The notes: generated from the sequence alone by a model not told the origin. Shown: positions 12,403-24,314, numbered from the stretch's first letter. The stretch is 64,000 nucleotides of DNA from Pestalotiopsis fici W106-1 (GCF_000516985.1 NW_006917100.1:1291490-1355489); one strand, 5' to 3'. Program-made: numbers and translations.

Positions 12403-13053
12403 ATTGGCTGATGGGAAGTTCGTGATGTTGCTGTAGACGCCCCGGATTTAGTAGTTTGGCTGTGTGTGTGTGTGTAGGTCGAATCAGGTAGACCACGCCA
12501 TCATCATCCCAGGGACTTCTGGCAGATTTGCGCAAGTTCCCCTGCACAGACGGACAGATGTGTGAAGACAGGATCACGTGTTTCTTTTGTGTCGTGTTAA
12601 CAGGAAGACGGTTTGTACGTTTAGGTAGACTCGACACGGCAACATTGATTGGCGCTGGGGCGGCACAGCGTTACCTCCAGCTCCAGGTAGGCAGTCGTCA
12701 GCGGTCGAGGCCCGTGCCAATTGGCTGCTCTAGGGAGTCAGGGATGGCGCTGCATAACGTCGCTGGGCCCCTTGTTGGCGTACTCTAATTACTGAAACCC
12801 CTGCCTCAGCTACAGAAGACGTCACGTCACACACCGGCGATAACGATAAGCAGCAGCCAGCTCTGGAAATTGTAAGTAGTAGTGTAGAATACCTACGTAC
12901 CTACGTTAGCTACAGCTTCAACTCTCGTCATTACACACGAGCGATACTCCAACATACCATAACAAATTCACCATGAGGTCTTGCTAAGACAAGCCCCATA
13001 CGGCAATCAATCAATCTGTTGACTGGCGCCTACGTCAGTCGCCGCCCTTTAAA
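12403..13053. other. shared divergent promoter of vps45 and mmm1
   Basis: 651 bases separate the two start codons. The region contains a CACGTG E-box at 12575-12580, a (TG)n stretch near 12460-12475, TACCTACGTACCTACG at about 12891-12906 and a short upstream ORF in front of mmm1. No other gene is seen. Confidence 0.6.
12973..12987 (+). promoter_or_regulatory. four-codon upstream ORF in the mmm1 leader
   Basis: ATG AGG TCT TGC TAA, preceded by CACC, a good fungal start context. It ends 66 bases before the mmm1 ATG. If it lies in the transcript (the start site is not known), it could lower or regulate mmm1 translation. Confidence 0.4.
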
Positions 13054-14407
13054 ATGGCTGCCATGGACATGTGCTCGACAAAGCCAGAGCCTACGTATGC
13101 TTCTGCCAAAAAACCCCCCCACCAACCACACACTCGACCACACTAATGACTGACGGCTGCTGTATAGATTGTCATTTACTCAAGGCCTTATAGTCGGCCA
13201 GCTCTCGGTCGTCCTTCTCATAGCAGCATTTATAAAATTTTTCATATTCGGCGATCCTCCCTCGCCAGAGGTCACGGCCCAAATACGAGCGACTGAGCGA
13301 CGGGAGCGCTCCCTGGCGCACAAGCAATCCCTACTTACCCTCCGGACCGACAACCCCAGAGAGCCTCAGCGGACACTGAACAAGAAGAAGTCGAGCATAC
13401 TGCGAAACCCACCTACGCTGACCATTGGCTCAATCCTGAACAAGACGTATTACAATGTGGACAGCCACCAGCCCGAGTCGCTGGACTGGTTCAACGTCCT
13501 GATTGCCCAGACCATTGCGCAGTTCCGCAGCGACGCGCAATATGACGACGCCATCCTCACGTCGTTGACCAAGGCCTTGAATGGGACAAGCCGCCCCGAC
13601 TTCCTCGACGAGATCAAGGTCACGGAGCTGACGCTGGGCGAGGACTTTCCCATTCTGAGCAACTGCCGCATCATACCCGTCGACGAGGATGGCCTGAGCA
13701 TGGACTCGGGGCCCGGCGTAGGCAAGCGCTTCGACCCCAACAGCTCGCGGGCCACGCGGGAAGGAGCCCGGCTGCAGGCCCGCATGGACGTGGACCTCAG
13801 CGACATGATCACCCTCGCTCTCGAGACCAAAATCCTGCTGAATTACCCCAAGCGGCTGACCGCCGTGCTCCCCGTCGCCTTGGCCGTCAGCGTGGTGCGC
13901 TTTAGCGGTACTCTGTGCATCTCCTTCATCCCTAGCAACCCTTCGCAGTCGACTCCCACCATGATGGCGTTCAATTTTCTGGACGACTATCGGCTGGATC
14001 TGTCGATCCGCAGCTTGGTGGGTAGCCGGTCCAGGCTGCAAGATGTGCCCAAGATTGCTCAGCTCATTGAAGCGAGACTGCACAAGTGGTTCGATGACAG
14101 ATGCGTCGAGCCCAGGTTCCAAGAGATTGCACTGCCCAGCCTGTGGCCACGAAAGAAGAACACGCGCGGCGGAGACGACGGGCTCGACGGGAACATGGCG
14201 AGCATTGGCAAGGGCAAAGGCCGGGAGCTCGGTCGGGACCTGCGGGAAGAAGCAAGAAAGGAGGTTGAATCTGAAATCGGCAGTCGACCGGATCTAGTTC
14301 CCGAAGCAGGCAACTTGCGGTACCGCAGAAGGAGCAGAATGGACAGCGTTGGGCAGATGAGCATGCCGGGGAGCTTACCAGGCATGACTTTAGATCTACA
14401 ACACTAG
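13054..14407 (+). CDS. mmm1: ERMES subunit Mmm1 (SMP-domain ER membrane protein)
   Basis: Exons 13054-13094 and 13168-14407 join (phase 2, AC+A = Thr) to 426 residues. Mmm1 is the ER-anchored subunit of the ER-mitochondria encounter structure, which tethers the organelles and transfers phospholipids. The small first exon encodes MAAMDMCSTKPEPT; the mature frame then reads LSFTQGLIVGQLSVV, the hallmark N-terminus of fungal Mmm1, with one membrane segment at about residues 21-41. The lipid-binding SMP domain follows from about residue 110 to 330 (ESLDWFNVLIAQ, DFPILSNCRI, MDVDLSDMITLALETKILLNYP, LPVALAVSVVRFSG). The C-terminal ~90 residues are basic and low-complexity. A reading that starts at the downstream TTG would miss the first exon. 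A four-codon upstream ORF lies in the leader. Confidence 0.95.
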
Positions 14408-14427
14408 AAATATGATTATACCTGGAG

Positions 14428-14447
14428 AATAAATTCCACTCAATAAA
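14428..14447 (+). terminator. two AATAAA polyadenylation signals after mmm1
   Basis: AATAAA occurs at 14428-14433 and again at 14442-14447, 21 and 35 bases after the mmm1 stop, followed directly by an A-rich run. The karyopherin gene ends convergently about 290 bases further on. Confidence 0.55.
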
Positions 14448-14739
14448 GACAAAAAAAAAACAGTTAAATTCCGTCATTGGCACTTTCATCGTCCGTCTCT
14501 GTGTTACAAACAAATACTGCATTATCTTGTCTAGCTGGGATTGTCAAAAATGGAATCTCAGTTGCTGTGGCTTTCATTTAATTTGGTCTTCACCGCCATA
14601 CCCATTCGCAACGATTACAAGAGATCTGTCGATCATGTCATTACTACGGCTCGTCTCAAAAAAATATCTATCGCTCCTGTATTTTTGTGTATCCACCATG
14701 CTAAACCCAGCGCTGAAATCAAATGCTCATGATGTTTTT

Positions 14740-17700
14740 TCAAGATGTATATGCGAAGTTCGATCCTCGACAAGCGAGCCAAAACTCTCGGACAACTTGG
14801 TTCGTCGCCCGGCCTCCTCTCAGACTGGACTCCATGTCAGCATTCCGCCCCTGTATTTTTGCTTGACCACATCTATGGAAGCACTTACCTAATGACTTTC
14901 TTCAAGAACAGAGCTTTCTCATCATGTGAAACCTTATCACTAGGGAACGAGGCATCGTTTAGGGCAGTCTCTAACCATTGCTTGGCATGCGCATGTTGGA
15001 CGACGAGTTTCTTGAGTGGATCGCTAAGCTTATCGAGTTCACTCCGAGCGGCTTTGCCTCCAATGTTCTGAATGAGCGTATGCGCCAGGATAGGCCCCAG
15101 ATGTACAATGGCACTGTTGATTCCTGCTTGCGTATCCTCGGTGGGCGACTTGAGTGTAATAAATGTGGTCTGTAACAAGTCAGTTGAAGGAAGGCTGATC
15201 AGTGGTCAAACAACGTACCCAAAATTCTGCCGCTGCGGCCTTCGGTAGAGGTTCGTTCCCATTTAGTAATTTAATTGCGAACATGAACAAATACTCCAGT
15301 AAGCTTGTAGGTTGGAGCTGGAGAAAGACATCCGGTGCTTTGGTCATTGCTTTCTGGGAAAACTCTATACCATACTGAGCTAATTCGGGCTCGTTTTCAG
15401 GTTCTATTCACGTCAGTAGTGATCGTACATGAGTTCGTTGGGGATATGCAGGGAGGTATACCTTGAAGCTGATACAAGAGTCCAACAACCCACGGGAGCA
15501 AGTGAGCAATGATCTGCGGAACCTGTGACTTGCTGGACCCATTGGAAAGAGATGTTACAAAGACACAGGCTGTACTAATAGCGGAGGCCACGCGGTGATT
15601 CCATGAACTTGTGATGAACTCCACTACGGTCTGTGGCGGAAATACGAAAGGTCCGGCATCCGTTTCTGAGAACCCCGCCTTCAGAATCGAACAGATTACG
15701 TCCTAAACACGATCATGTTAGCTTTGCTCAAGGACCATGACAATGGCGATAATCTCAAATAGGCTTACTAAGACTTCGGTGCTATTGCCGAACTCGTCCT
15801 TAAGACGGGCCAAGATTCCAATAATATCCTGCTGTATCTGCGCAAGTTCTGGCGAAGAGGAAGAAGGCAAAGATGAAGTTTGCTCGTCATCAAGATCGAC
15901 ATATGATTCTGTTGGAGATTGAAGGCCTTTAGCGCTCCCCAAAAGGCATCGAAGTGCTCTGATGGCGATTTGCAGCGCGACTTCATATGCCGTAACGGGA
16001 GCTGCTGGGCGTTGAGCCGCATCGAATGCTCGAGCGACCGCCGGGTCATTCGGGTCCAGCTCTGCATTGTAGCTTTTGAGTTGCAAAGCCTTCTCTACAT
16101 CCACAGCAACAAGCACGAGGAGCCGGCTAAAAGCGTGTGCTCGGGATCCATCCTCAGGTAAAGCTTGAATGATTGATGCAATAGCCCCAACGATTCGCTC
16201 TTCCGCCAATGAATCCAAGGTCTGACTGTTTCTGAGAGATTCATATTGGCCAAGGAAAGCATCAACTTCGGACGTGAGCACTGATCGGCAGGATGAGCAC
16301 AGCTTATATATGGATTTGGATGAGGGACCTGCCAATGGTAGATCACCCACGGCACTGAACAAGAGGTTCAGCGCAGCCGGGAGGTACTCGGAGTGGCGTG
16401 CAAAGTAGTCCGAATATCTTTCAATCAAAGACAGGCAGGTTTGTCTGGCTCTCACGGGCACCACGGAATGGCCTTGGCGGAGGAGATCAAAAAGCTGAGA
16501 GCCAAACACCTTGCTTAGAATTTCATCACAGCTGGTAGAATCTGAGACGCAATCGGAAAGAGAGCCTAGACAGAAGGCAGCAGCTTCAAGTTCAGCCCAT
16601 GCGGTTGCAGAAACTCCCTGCAATGTCAAGTCCACAAATAAGGATATGAGTGGTTGTCCGGAAATGGTGAAGACAGACTGCAGAAGGTCAGATACGTCCT
16701 TACGGGCGTCACCAAACCCAACACGCTCCGTGGAGTCCCATGAATTGTACACATCCAGGGCCGGATATTGTATCTTCTTCCAGCAATGGGATACGACCTG
16801 TGTCAAGTACGACAGGGGAGGAACATTCCAATCTACGCTTTCTTGCGGCTCTGAGTACATATTATCCACCATATTCTCGACAAACTGGGACCAAAACTCG
16901 AGCGCCGGTACAAATATTTTGTCCTCGGCAACAGGGTGGCCATCTGCCGTGAGCAAGCCTACGATCGCGGCTAGATACTGCTGTGATCTTGGGTTGGACT
17001 TGTCCATAAGCTCGGTGATTTGAGCATCACCAAAGGCGACCATGAGCAGACCGAATTGGACAGAGTCGAAATCAAAGTCACCTTGGAGCAAGTTCTGGTA
17101 CTTCTCCTGCGACCATGAACTCTCGAACAGGGAATACAATAAGTCGTAATCATCTTGCTTGCAGAAGGTCTGCCAGTTCCCAAGGGTGTCTGTGAGCACC
17201 TCGATGGCCGGTTCGTACAAATCAGTGTCTACAATACACTTGATCGTGGGCTGAAGCATTGGCCGCAGATTTGATGTCATTTCCTCATTGGGGACTCGCT
17301 GAGCGTACAGTAGCCATGCTTGGAAGCAGCGTATAGACTCTTGTTTGGTCTGGGTATCAGACTGACCAACAACCAGGCACGTCAGCAGTGATGAGAGATC
17401 TCCTGCATTTCTCAGCATTCGCTCATGCAGGCTGATGTATTTGGTAGACTTGGGATCAGTCTTTTCCGCCTCCTCTGCCAGCGCTGTGGCAAACCAAACA
17501 AGCGCCACAGACTTCTGTGGTGTCAACCTCGCAACCGCATCTTGAACGGGGCCTTGGAGTCGGGCGAAATCACTTTGGTTGTTCTGTAGGCAGAGCAGTA
17601 CGTGACGTAGACACAAGGGCCATACATGGGAAAAATGGATAAAGTGGGTGACGAGGGCCGAACAGAGCTTTCTGATAACAATGGCTCCAGCGCCGACCTC

Positions 17701-18050
17701 CAAACATTTCAGTAGCCAGTCGATGAGCTTAATCAGGGCTGAACGGGCATCTTCGTCCTCGAGTGTATCGGTATTCAACTTGACTATGAAGGTCAAGGCA
17801 CCAAAAAACCTGACATTGTCGGCTTGACGGGAAAGTAAACCTTCAGCAATTTGCCAGCCTTCGGGTGATTTTTGGAGTTTTTGCAGGACCTCTTGGATTT
17901 GAGCTATCGTCGAGGATGCATTTTGCTCATAGAGTCTATTGACCAGCTGTTTAGTTGTCAGACTATACTTCATTTGAGGTTTTTTATGAGGTGAGATGTA
18001 CTGACGTGTTCGACCTCATCGAGGTTACTAGGAGTAGGGATTGGATCCAT
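14740..18050 (-). CDS. importin-beta family karyopherin, Kap122/importin-13 type
   Basis: Six exons: 18050-18006, 17946-15769, 15702-15462, 15403-15219, 15169-14889 and 14824-14740. All junctions keep phase, giving 1004 residues. Such karyopherins carry cargo through nuclear pores under Ran control. The N-terminus built from exon 1 plus exon 2 (MDPIPTPSNLDEVEH then LVNRLYEQNASS..IAQIQEVLQKLQKSPEGWQ) is a typical IBN start; QADNVRFFGALTFIVKLN follows. The rest is helical-repeat-like with no distinct motif. The first intron is 59 bases and ends CTGACAACTAAACAG; reading from the ATG at 17973 instead would place the start inside this intron. The last exon gives the tail LRGGRATNQVVREFW..RGSNFAYTS, which a stop in the unspliced frame (VIR*) would hide. 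Yeast Kap122/Pdr6 imports TFIIA; cargo here is unknown. Divergent from the aminopeptidase gene. Confidence 0.88.
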
Positions 18051-18990
18051 GGTTGCGTTTGCGTGGAGAAACAAAGTCCATTCTTATCGGAACCGAAACG
18101 AACACATCAGTCGTCTGACAGCAGAGAAAGTACGTTGACTGCCTCTAACTTGACGATGCACAGTTTCAGCCAGAGACTGGGCTTGGCTCTCGGTGTAAGC
18201 GCGACAAGATGCAGTCACTGGCGGGCTGTTTGAAGCAATCACCAATCTTTTGCGACGATGAGCCTTCTGAAGCTCGGGATATCTTGACTGTTGCTGTGGG
18301 AGGTCAGACACAGCAAGACAAACAATGCCCAAACAGCAACAAGGCTCTTCAGACCAGCTTGCGATATCGTGCGACGTGAGACTCTAGAACGGTTCAAGGC
18401 GTGCGCCCATGAAGTTTGATTTCTTTTGGAACGTGGTAGCTCTAAAAAGCCCACATGGCAGAACTGGAGCTTTGGCAGTCGATGGAGGGGTAATTGAGGT
18501 TGCTTTTACTTAGCCCACTAACACCGGTCCCTCATTATCTGCCCACGACTCAAATAGTGTTAGAAGTAGTGGATACATACTTTTGAGCTACAGTTTCTTC
18601 GCATGTCAGTTGCTGCATTGATGGGGCTAATAGCGTACCTCGGAGGGGTCTTTCCTCCAATTAACTCTATAACCTCATACATATTGTATCCATCTTGTTG
18701 CGCATCTCTCTGCTTGAGTCGTCCATACTGCAGTCGCAAGAACAACACATTTTATTTTTATAGACTGTATATTTTATTCTCTAGTCTTTTGAGTCTTGAC
18801 TTGGCTTGTACAAAAGAGGCAACGTTTGCCTCGCCACCTCCAAGGACAACCAGGTTGATCGGTTAGACGCGCTCGCGTGTCACCTTCCTCATTCCCTCCA
18901 CAGGTGAAGTTGCTGTTGTACATACACCATAGAAAGGCTATTTAGAGGGAAACGGCAAATTCCCGCGAGACCCTCCGCACCTTTTTTCCC
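18051..18990. other. divergent promoter region, karyopherin / aminopeptidase P
   Basis: 940 bases between the two start codons. Short frames show no family resemblance. The part near 18940-18990 is pyrimidine-rich leader for the aminopeptidase. No gene or RNA is seen. Confidence 0.6.
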
Positions 18991-21189
18991 ATGCGATATC
19001 TTCGGCCACCATCGGCCTTGTCAACAATAACCCCCCGATTAATACGCCCTCTTGTCGCTGCGCCTCGCCACCACTTTGCGCATCGTCCCGCGAGCATCAT
19101 CACTGCGTTCAGACCCTCTGTCGTCGTCCGTAACCCGCATCGCCTATACAGCGTTCCTATACTCGACATGGAGAAGGTGGACACCTCGAGCCGGCTCGCC
19201 GAGCTTCGAAAGCTCATGCAAGAGAAAAATGTAGATGTGTACAGTAAGATGGCCAATATACCTCAATTCGGATGTCTCTAGGGACGACAGCTGACCTATG
19301 CTGTCAAAGTTGTCCCATCGGAAGACAGCCACTCGTCAGAATACATTGCTCCATGTGATGCAAGACGAGCTTTCATCTCTGGCTTCACTGGCTCGGCGGG
19401 AGTCGCAGTCGTCACCTTGGACAAGGCTGCACTGGCTACCGATGGCCGGTACTTTAACCAGGCCGAGAAACAACTTGACAAGAACTGGCTCCTCTTGAAG
19501 CAGGGGATTCAAGACGTCCCCACCTGGCAAGAATGGGCAGTCGAGCAGTCCGAAGGCGGCAAGGTTGTCGCTGTCGACCCGACATTGCTGACTAGCGGAT
19601 ACGCAAAGAAGCTGGCCGACAAGATCAAGAAGAACGGGGGCAAGGATCTTGTAGCCGTGACCGACAATCTTGTTGACCGTGTTTGGGCGCAGGGCAAGCC
19701 AAGTCGGCCCAACGAGCCAGTCATTGTTTTGGATCAAAAGTACGCCGGAAAAGATGTCAAATCCAAACTGGACGAGTTACGCACTGAGCTGGAAAAAAAG
19801 AAACTGCTTGGTTTTGTGGTATCCATGCTCGACGAGGTTGCATGGTTATTCAACCTCCGAGGCAGTGATATCCCATATAACCCAGTCTTCTTCTCATATG
19901 CCATTGTCACAGCTGACAAGGCCACACTTTATGTGGATGCGTCCAAGCTCAGCCAAGACTGTCAATCCTACCTAGCTGCGAACAATGTCGACATCAAGCC
20001 CTACAATGCCATATTCGAGGATGCCACAACCCTCGGCCAGTCCGCCAAGGCAACCAATGCTCAAGCCTCTGGCGATTCTAAGAAATACTTGATATCTACA
20101 AAGGCGTCGTGGGCACTGAAGCTCGCTTTAGGTGGCGATGACTTGGTCGAGGAAATCCGCAGCCCGATCGAGGACCACAAGGCCGTGAAGAATGCCGCCG
20201 AGTTGGAAGGAATGAGACAGTGCCACGTTCGTGACGGTGCCGCCTTGGTTGAGTACTTTGCCTGGCTTGAGGATCAGCTCATCAACCAGAAGGCAACCAT
20301 TGACGAGGTTCAAGCAGCAGACCAGCTGGAGGCATTCCGTGCCAAGAAGGAACGATTTGCTGGTTTGTCTTTTGACACCATTTCCTCGACTGGCGCAAAG
20401 TGAGTACTTGGGGAGCTTCGTATCTCTTTTTCTCATGCTAATCATGATCAGTGCTGCCGTTATTCATTACAAGCCAGAGCCTGGCGCTTGCTCCGTCATT
20501 GATCCTGACGCAGTCTACCTTTGCGACTCGGGAGCTCAGTATCTGGATGGCACCACAGACACTACCAGGACTCTGCATTTTGGCACTCCAACTGCAGATG
20601 AGATTGAAGCATACACTCTTGTTCTGAAGGGTCATATTGCATTGGATATGGCAATTTTCCCAAAGGGAACTACAGGATTCGCAATTGATGCCCTGGCTCG
20701 TCAACATCTTTGGGTATGGATTTAACCTCACGCCGCTTGGCCTGCCGTACTAACATGAGCGAATAGCAACAAGGACTTGATTACCGACATGGAACCGGCC
20801 ACGGAGTTGGCTCATACCTGAATGTACACGAAGGACCCGTCGGCATTGGTACAAGAATTCAGTACTCGGAAGTTGCCCTGGCCGAAGGCAACGTCATATC
20901 GAACGAACCTGGCTTCTACGAAGATGGAAAGTTTGGTATCCGCATCGAGAATATCATCATGGTCAAGAAGGCGGAAACGAAACACTCGTTTGGTGACAAG
21001 CCCTGGTTCACATTTGAGCATGTAACTATGGTACCATACTGCCGCAAGCTGGTTGACACGAATCTACTTACGCCCGCTGAGAAGAAGTGGCTCAACGACT
21101 ACAATGACGAGGTCTCCAAGAAGGTTGGCCCACTTCTCCAAGATGACTTGTCAAAGTTATGGCTCGAAAGAGAAACGGGACACTACTAG
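18991..21189 (+). CDS. ampp: Xaa-Pro aminopeptidase P (M24B metallopeptidase)
   Basis: Exons 18991-19243, 19310-20399, 20452-20713 and 20767-21189 join in phase to 675 residues; from the inner ATG at 19168 the protein is 616 residues, the usual AMPP length. The enzyme removes an N-terminal residue preceding proline. Seen in order: two creatinase-like N-terminal domains ([59 protein letters not shown]) and the catalytic pita-bread fold. The metal ligands are in context: Asp in CDSGAQY, Asp in TTDTTRT, His in HGTGHGVG, Glu in SNEPGF and a final Glu in TFEHVTMVP. The 59 extra residues of the long form are Arg/Ser/Pro-rich with almost no acidic residues, like a mitochondrial presequence, so alternative starts may supply cytosolic and mitochondrial forms. 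Convergent with the FUN14 gene, 121 bases apart. Confidence 0.94.
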
Positions 21190-21310
21190 TACACTGGTTC
21201 AGAATCCCCCAATAGTCATCCAACATCGGCTTGATACGGTTTATTAGGTCTAGTTGTAGGTTGACGTCTGCGTCGATATTGCAGCATGGCTGAATAGTAT
21301 TGCACTATGG

Positions 21311-21907
21311 TTACAAATTTTGAAACTTCATAAATGCCGACATGGCGAAGAAGAATCCAAAGGACAACTTGAATGCTGGGTCCTTTTCCAAGGCTGCCAA
21401 GACGCGCGAGTTTCCTAGTCGTTCCCTCAAGCGTAATTGCTTGGTGAGATCAATGCCGTATCTTGCAGCCACCTGTATCATGTTTAGTACAAAGGGCAGA
21501 TGAGTATTTGAGATATAGCCTACCTGAACCAAAACAACAGAAACTCCCAATAGGAGTACCAGCGTCTTTGAAAACACGGATATCACAAGGCCACTCAGGA
21601 ATCCTAAAGAAACGTGTCAGTCTGTCGTCGCCGTATACTGCATATATCGTCACGTGATTAGTTGTAGAGATCTTTAATCCTTACCTGTGATGCTTCCGCC
21701 GGACAACTGCTTAATGATTTCAGGGTCGAGACGGTCCTTGGGCGGCGTGGTGGTGGCAGCCTCCCGCGTCGAGGGATGAGGCACGGAGCGAGAATCCATG
21801 CGCAGACGCGGCTGTCTATAAGCGAGAACGGAGCCAATGGAAAGACCAATGCCGGCGCCGACTGCCCGGCTGCGAAAGGCAGTCCGCGAAAGTAGGAGTG
21901 CTGACAT
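21311..21907 (-). CDS. FUN14-domain mitochondrial membrane protein
   Basis: Exons 21907-21685, 21603-21524 and 21472-21311 join in phase to 154 residues. The FUN14 domain spans roughly residues 60-150: DRLDPEIIKQLSGGSITGF, then the hydrophobic stretch LVISVFSKTLVLLLGVSVVLVQ, then VAARYGIDLTKQL and a final membrane segment KLSFGFFFAMSAFM. The N-terminal ~45 residues are basic and Ser/Arg-rich with a short hydrophobic stretch (AVGAGIGLSIGSVLAY), consistent with a mitochondrial address. The animal relative FUNDC1 is an outer-membrane mitophagy receptor; the role of the fungal proteins is much less clear, and no LC3/Atg8-type motif is evident at the N-terminus. The middle exon is only 80 bases. 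The gene is downstream of cenH3 in the same direction. Confidence 0.88.
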
Positions 21908-22843
21908 TGTTATTTGGGGGGTCCGGGTGGAAAGGGAGAGTAGACGCTTCTGTATATGTGGTGGGTAATTTGGAGGGGTCGTTTCGCTGACAATCCAAGT
22001 TCACTTGACAAGCAGAGATGGTTTAGGAGAAAAAGGAATGACGGGGTCGGAGTTTTTCCCTTCTCTGCAATTGACCCTGAATGTGACACGAGAGAAATGG
22101 AGAGACAGAGGAGACAAGCGCTTTGTCATTCAACTCCTTACGATGGATTTAGGAGGATACCTTACCGAAAGCTCCAGCATGGGTGATCCTTTTGGGTAAT
22201 AGAGCATTGGCACGTTGACGTCAGACGGGGATTCTATTGGGCGGGCCGCCCACCATGCACATAATTGGAACTTGGGGTACTCCGATTATGGGAGCGGGAC
22301 GGGACCCAAGGCTCAGGGCGGAATCTAGCTCTTGATGCACCACCGTTTCCGACTTTAAGCTTATAAAGAGAGAACCTCGGGTAGATTTGTATATTGCTTT
22401 CCCAGTTTAGTGGGCAGCTCTGACCATTGATTGATAAATTGAGATAAAACCTTGTGGATTGCGTGTATTAATATGCGTATTCCATGCACTGCAAGACTTG
22501 AACGAGAGAAGTATTACTTCTACTACTAATCTTGACACAGATTACCATCCGGCAAGAAAGCTCCTTCGTTGAAAAGGCCAAATGGAGTTACACATACTCT
22601 GGTATCAGTGAATAAAAAGCGACACAACCAGCTGGCCTGCATCAATACGCAAAGGCACAGCTTTTCCCATCCTGAACGCCGGCTGAACCCCTCCCGATAC
22701 ATGCATGCGACACTATGCTTGTACTTGAAAACAAAATAACGACAATATGTGTACACCGTCTCAATGAGTCGTTGCACACTCCCTAGTCTCCCTAGATCAT
22801 CTCCTGCGCTCCGGGTCCCCAGTAGCACAGGAAATGGCGAGTC
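21908..22843. other. spacer between cenH3 3' end and FUN14 gene
   Basis: 936 bases that must contain the cenH3 3' untranslated region and the promoter of the FUN14 gene. The open frames are short and not family-like. Nothing else is seen. Confidence 0.6.
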
Positions 22844-23324
22844 TTAGCCAATGCCACCCCAGACGCCACGGATACGCCTGGCAAGCTGAATATCCTTTTG
22901 CATAATGGTTACACGCTTGGCGTGTATGGCGCATAGATTCGTGTCCTCGAAAAGGTGTACGAGGAAGGCTTCGGCTGCTTCTTGAAGTGCTTGTATGGCT
23001 TGCGACTGCCATCTCATGCCATCGTCTCGCGGCCGGAAAGAAAGGGCAATCTCTCGCACGAGACGGGAGAATGGGAGCTTTCGAATGAGCAGATCGGTGC
23101 TGTTCTGCAATTTCCTGATCTCACGCAGCGCCAGCGTTCCAGGTCGGTATCTTCTTCTTCGGCCGGCTGGTACGGGATCTCCTGCTGTAGCGGTTTTTAG
23201 TATGAGGCGTCACGGGGGAAGGGCGCGAAATACTGCGTGGAAGAAACTTACGTCGAACTCCCGAGCCTCTCCCTCGTCCAGCGCCGCCCGTGGCAGCTGA
23301 AGAGCGTCTTTTTGCTTTCTCCAT
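22844..23324 (-). CDS. cenH3: centromeric histone H3 variant (CENP-A/CenH3)
   Basis: Exons 23324-23252 and 23181-22844 join at phase 1 to 136 residues. It replaces H3 in centromeric nucleosomes and founds the kinetochore. The histone fold is unmistakable: [19 protein letters not shown] opens it and [26 protein letters not shown] closes it. CENP-A features, as against canonical H3, are the divergent ~40-residue Arg/Gly-rich tail lacking the ARTKQTARKS start, [19 protein letters not shown], an expanded loop 1 ([16 protein letters not shown]) and a short C-terminus ending GVWGGIG. The intron is 70 bases, and its position just before the fold hides the N-terminus from a simple ORF search. Two copies of CGCGAAA about 310 bases upstream suggest G1/S-timed transcription (listed separately). 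Confidence 0.96.
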
Positions 23325-24314
23325 TTATGTACGCGATAGCTTTGCGACAAGCATTGGGTGCTCAGGCACAGCTTTCCCAGAGAACTGTTTTTTTTCTGGG
23401 AGCAGCCAGCCAATGCCGTTACAGGGATTGCGCTTCAGACCAGCGAGGTCATTTGAGCTGTGAGCAGAAAGGCAATGAATATATAATAGAATCTGTGGGC
23501 AATTGCGACCAGGAAAAAGTTAGGAGCACATTCCAGTGATGGATTTGGAAGAAATACCGGATTCGTAGAGCTTTCAATTGATTTAGTGAGGGAATGGGGA
23601 AAAGGGAGGAATTTAATTGAGTGGCTGGGCGCATCGCGAAACGCGAAAATGCGACCGCGTCACCCCCCGGTCAGTACACTAAAATTTACTTAATTGATTC
23701 TCAAAAGCCACAGGCACTTTACGCGCATTTGGCGTTTTACCGCTTTTGGAAGCTCTTAGCGCGTTCAGCCTTGCAGCAGACAGTGGGGTACTTCCCGTCC
23801 TGGTATGCAGCCACCCTATTGAGGCTTTAGACGGGTGAGTCGGAGGTATGATGCCGATATCGGATAATTGCACCCCTCTGAGGCTCGAAATGCATGTAAC
23901 GAGGGGCCTTTAGTCTTGTTTGAATCATTGGCATTCAAAGTGGGCCAGGACATGTCAGTGGTCGCCCGACCCCCAACTAATAAGCTGAGGCCGCGGCGTC
24001 GTCACTTCTCATTAGCGAACCGTTGAAGCCAGATAATCCATCGATGAGGACAACTACTGCAACGGATTATTATTATTCATTCTTCAACATTCGTCATTGC
24101 AATTCTGTTCTTTGACGTCGAACCCCTCATATTTCCTACATTTACGTCTCAATAACATTCGACATTCGGTCAGCAGCATTCAGTGCTTTCGCATCTGAAT
24201 TCAGATTGACGCTTCACTCTCCGATAAGCCCGGCCGATTCGATAGCACCATCAGTTTACTGGGCCCGCAGCTATCCGCAACCGCCTCTCACCACCATAAT
24301 CGAATACCGCAACC
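23325..24314. other. divergent promoter region, cenH3 / derlin
   Basis: 990 bases between start codons. It contains the CGCGAAA pair and a TTTGGCGTTTT element near 23735, and AT-rich leader sequence ahead of the derlin gene. No gene or RNA is seen. Confidence 0.6.
23635..23649. promoter_or_regulatory. tandem CGCGAAA boxes upstream of cenH3
   Basis: CGCGAAACGCGAAAA contains two directly adjacent copies of CGCGAAA, which fits the yeast SCB consensus CRCGAAA and resembles MCB/E2F-type sites. It lies 311-325 bases before the cenH3 ATG. Binding by an SBF/MBF-like factor is inference. Confidence 0.5.

Noticed and set aside
13430..14122. Minus-strand 230-codon frame opposite mmm1
   Set aside because: Antisense shadow of the SMP-domain exon; the + strand protein is clearly conserved.
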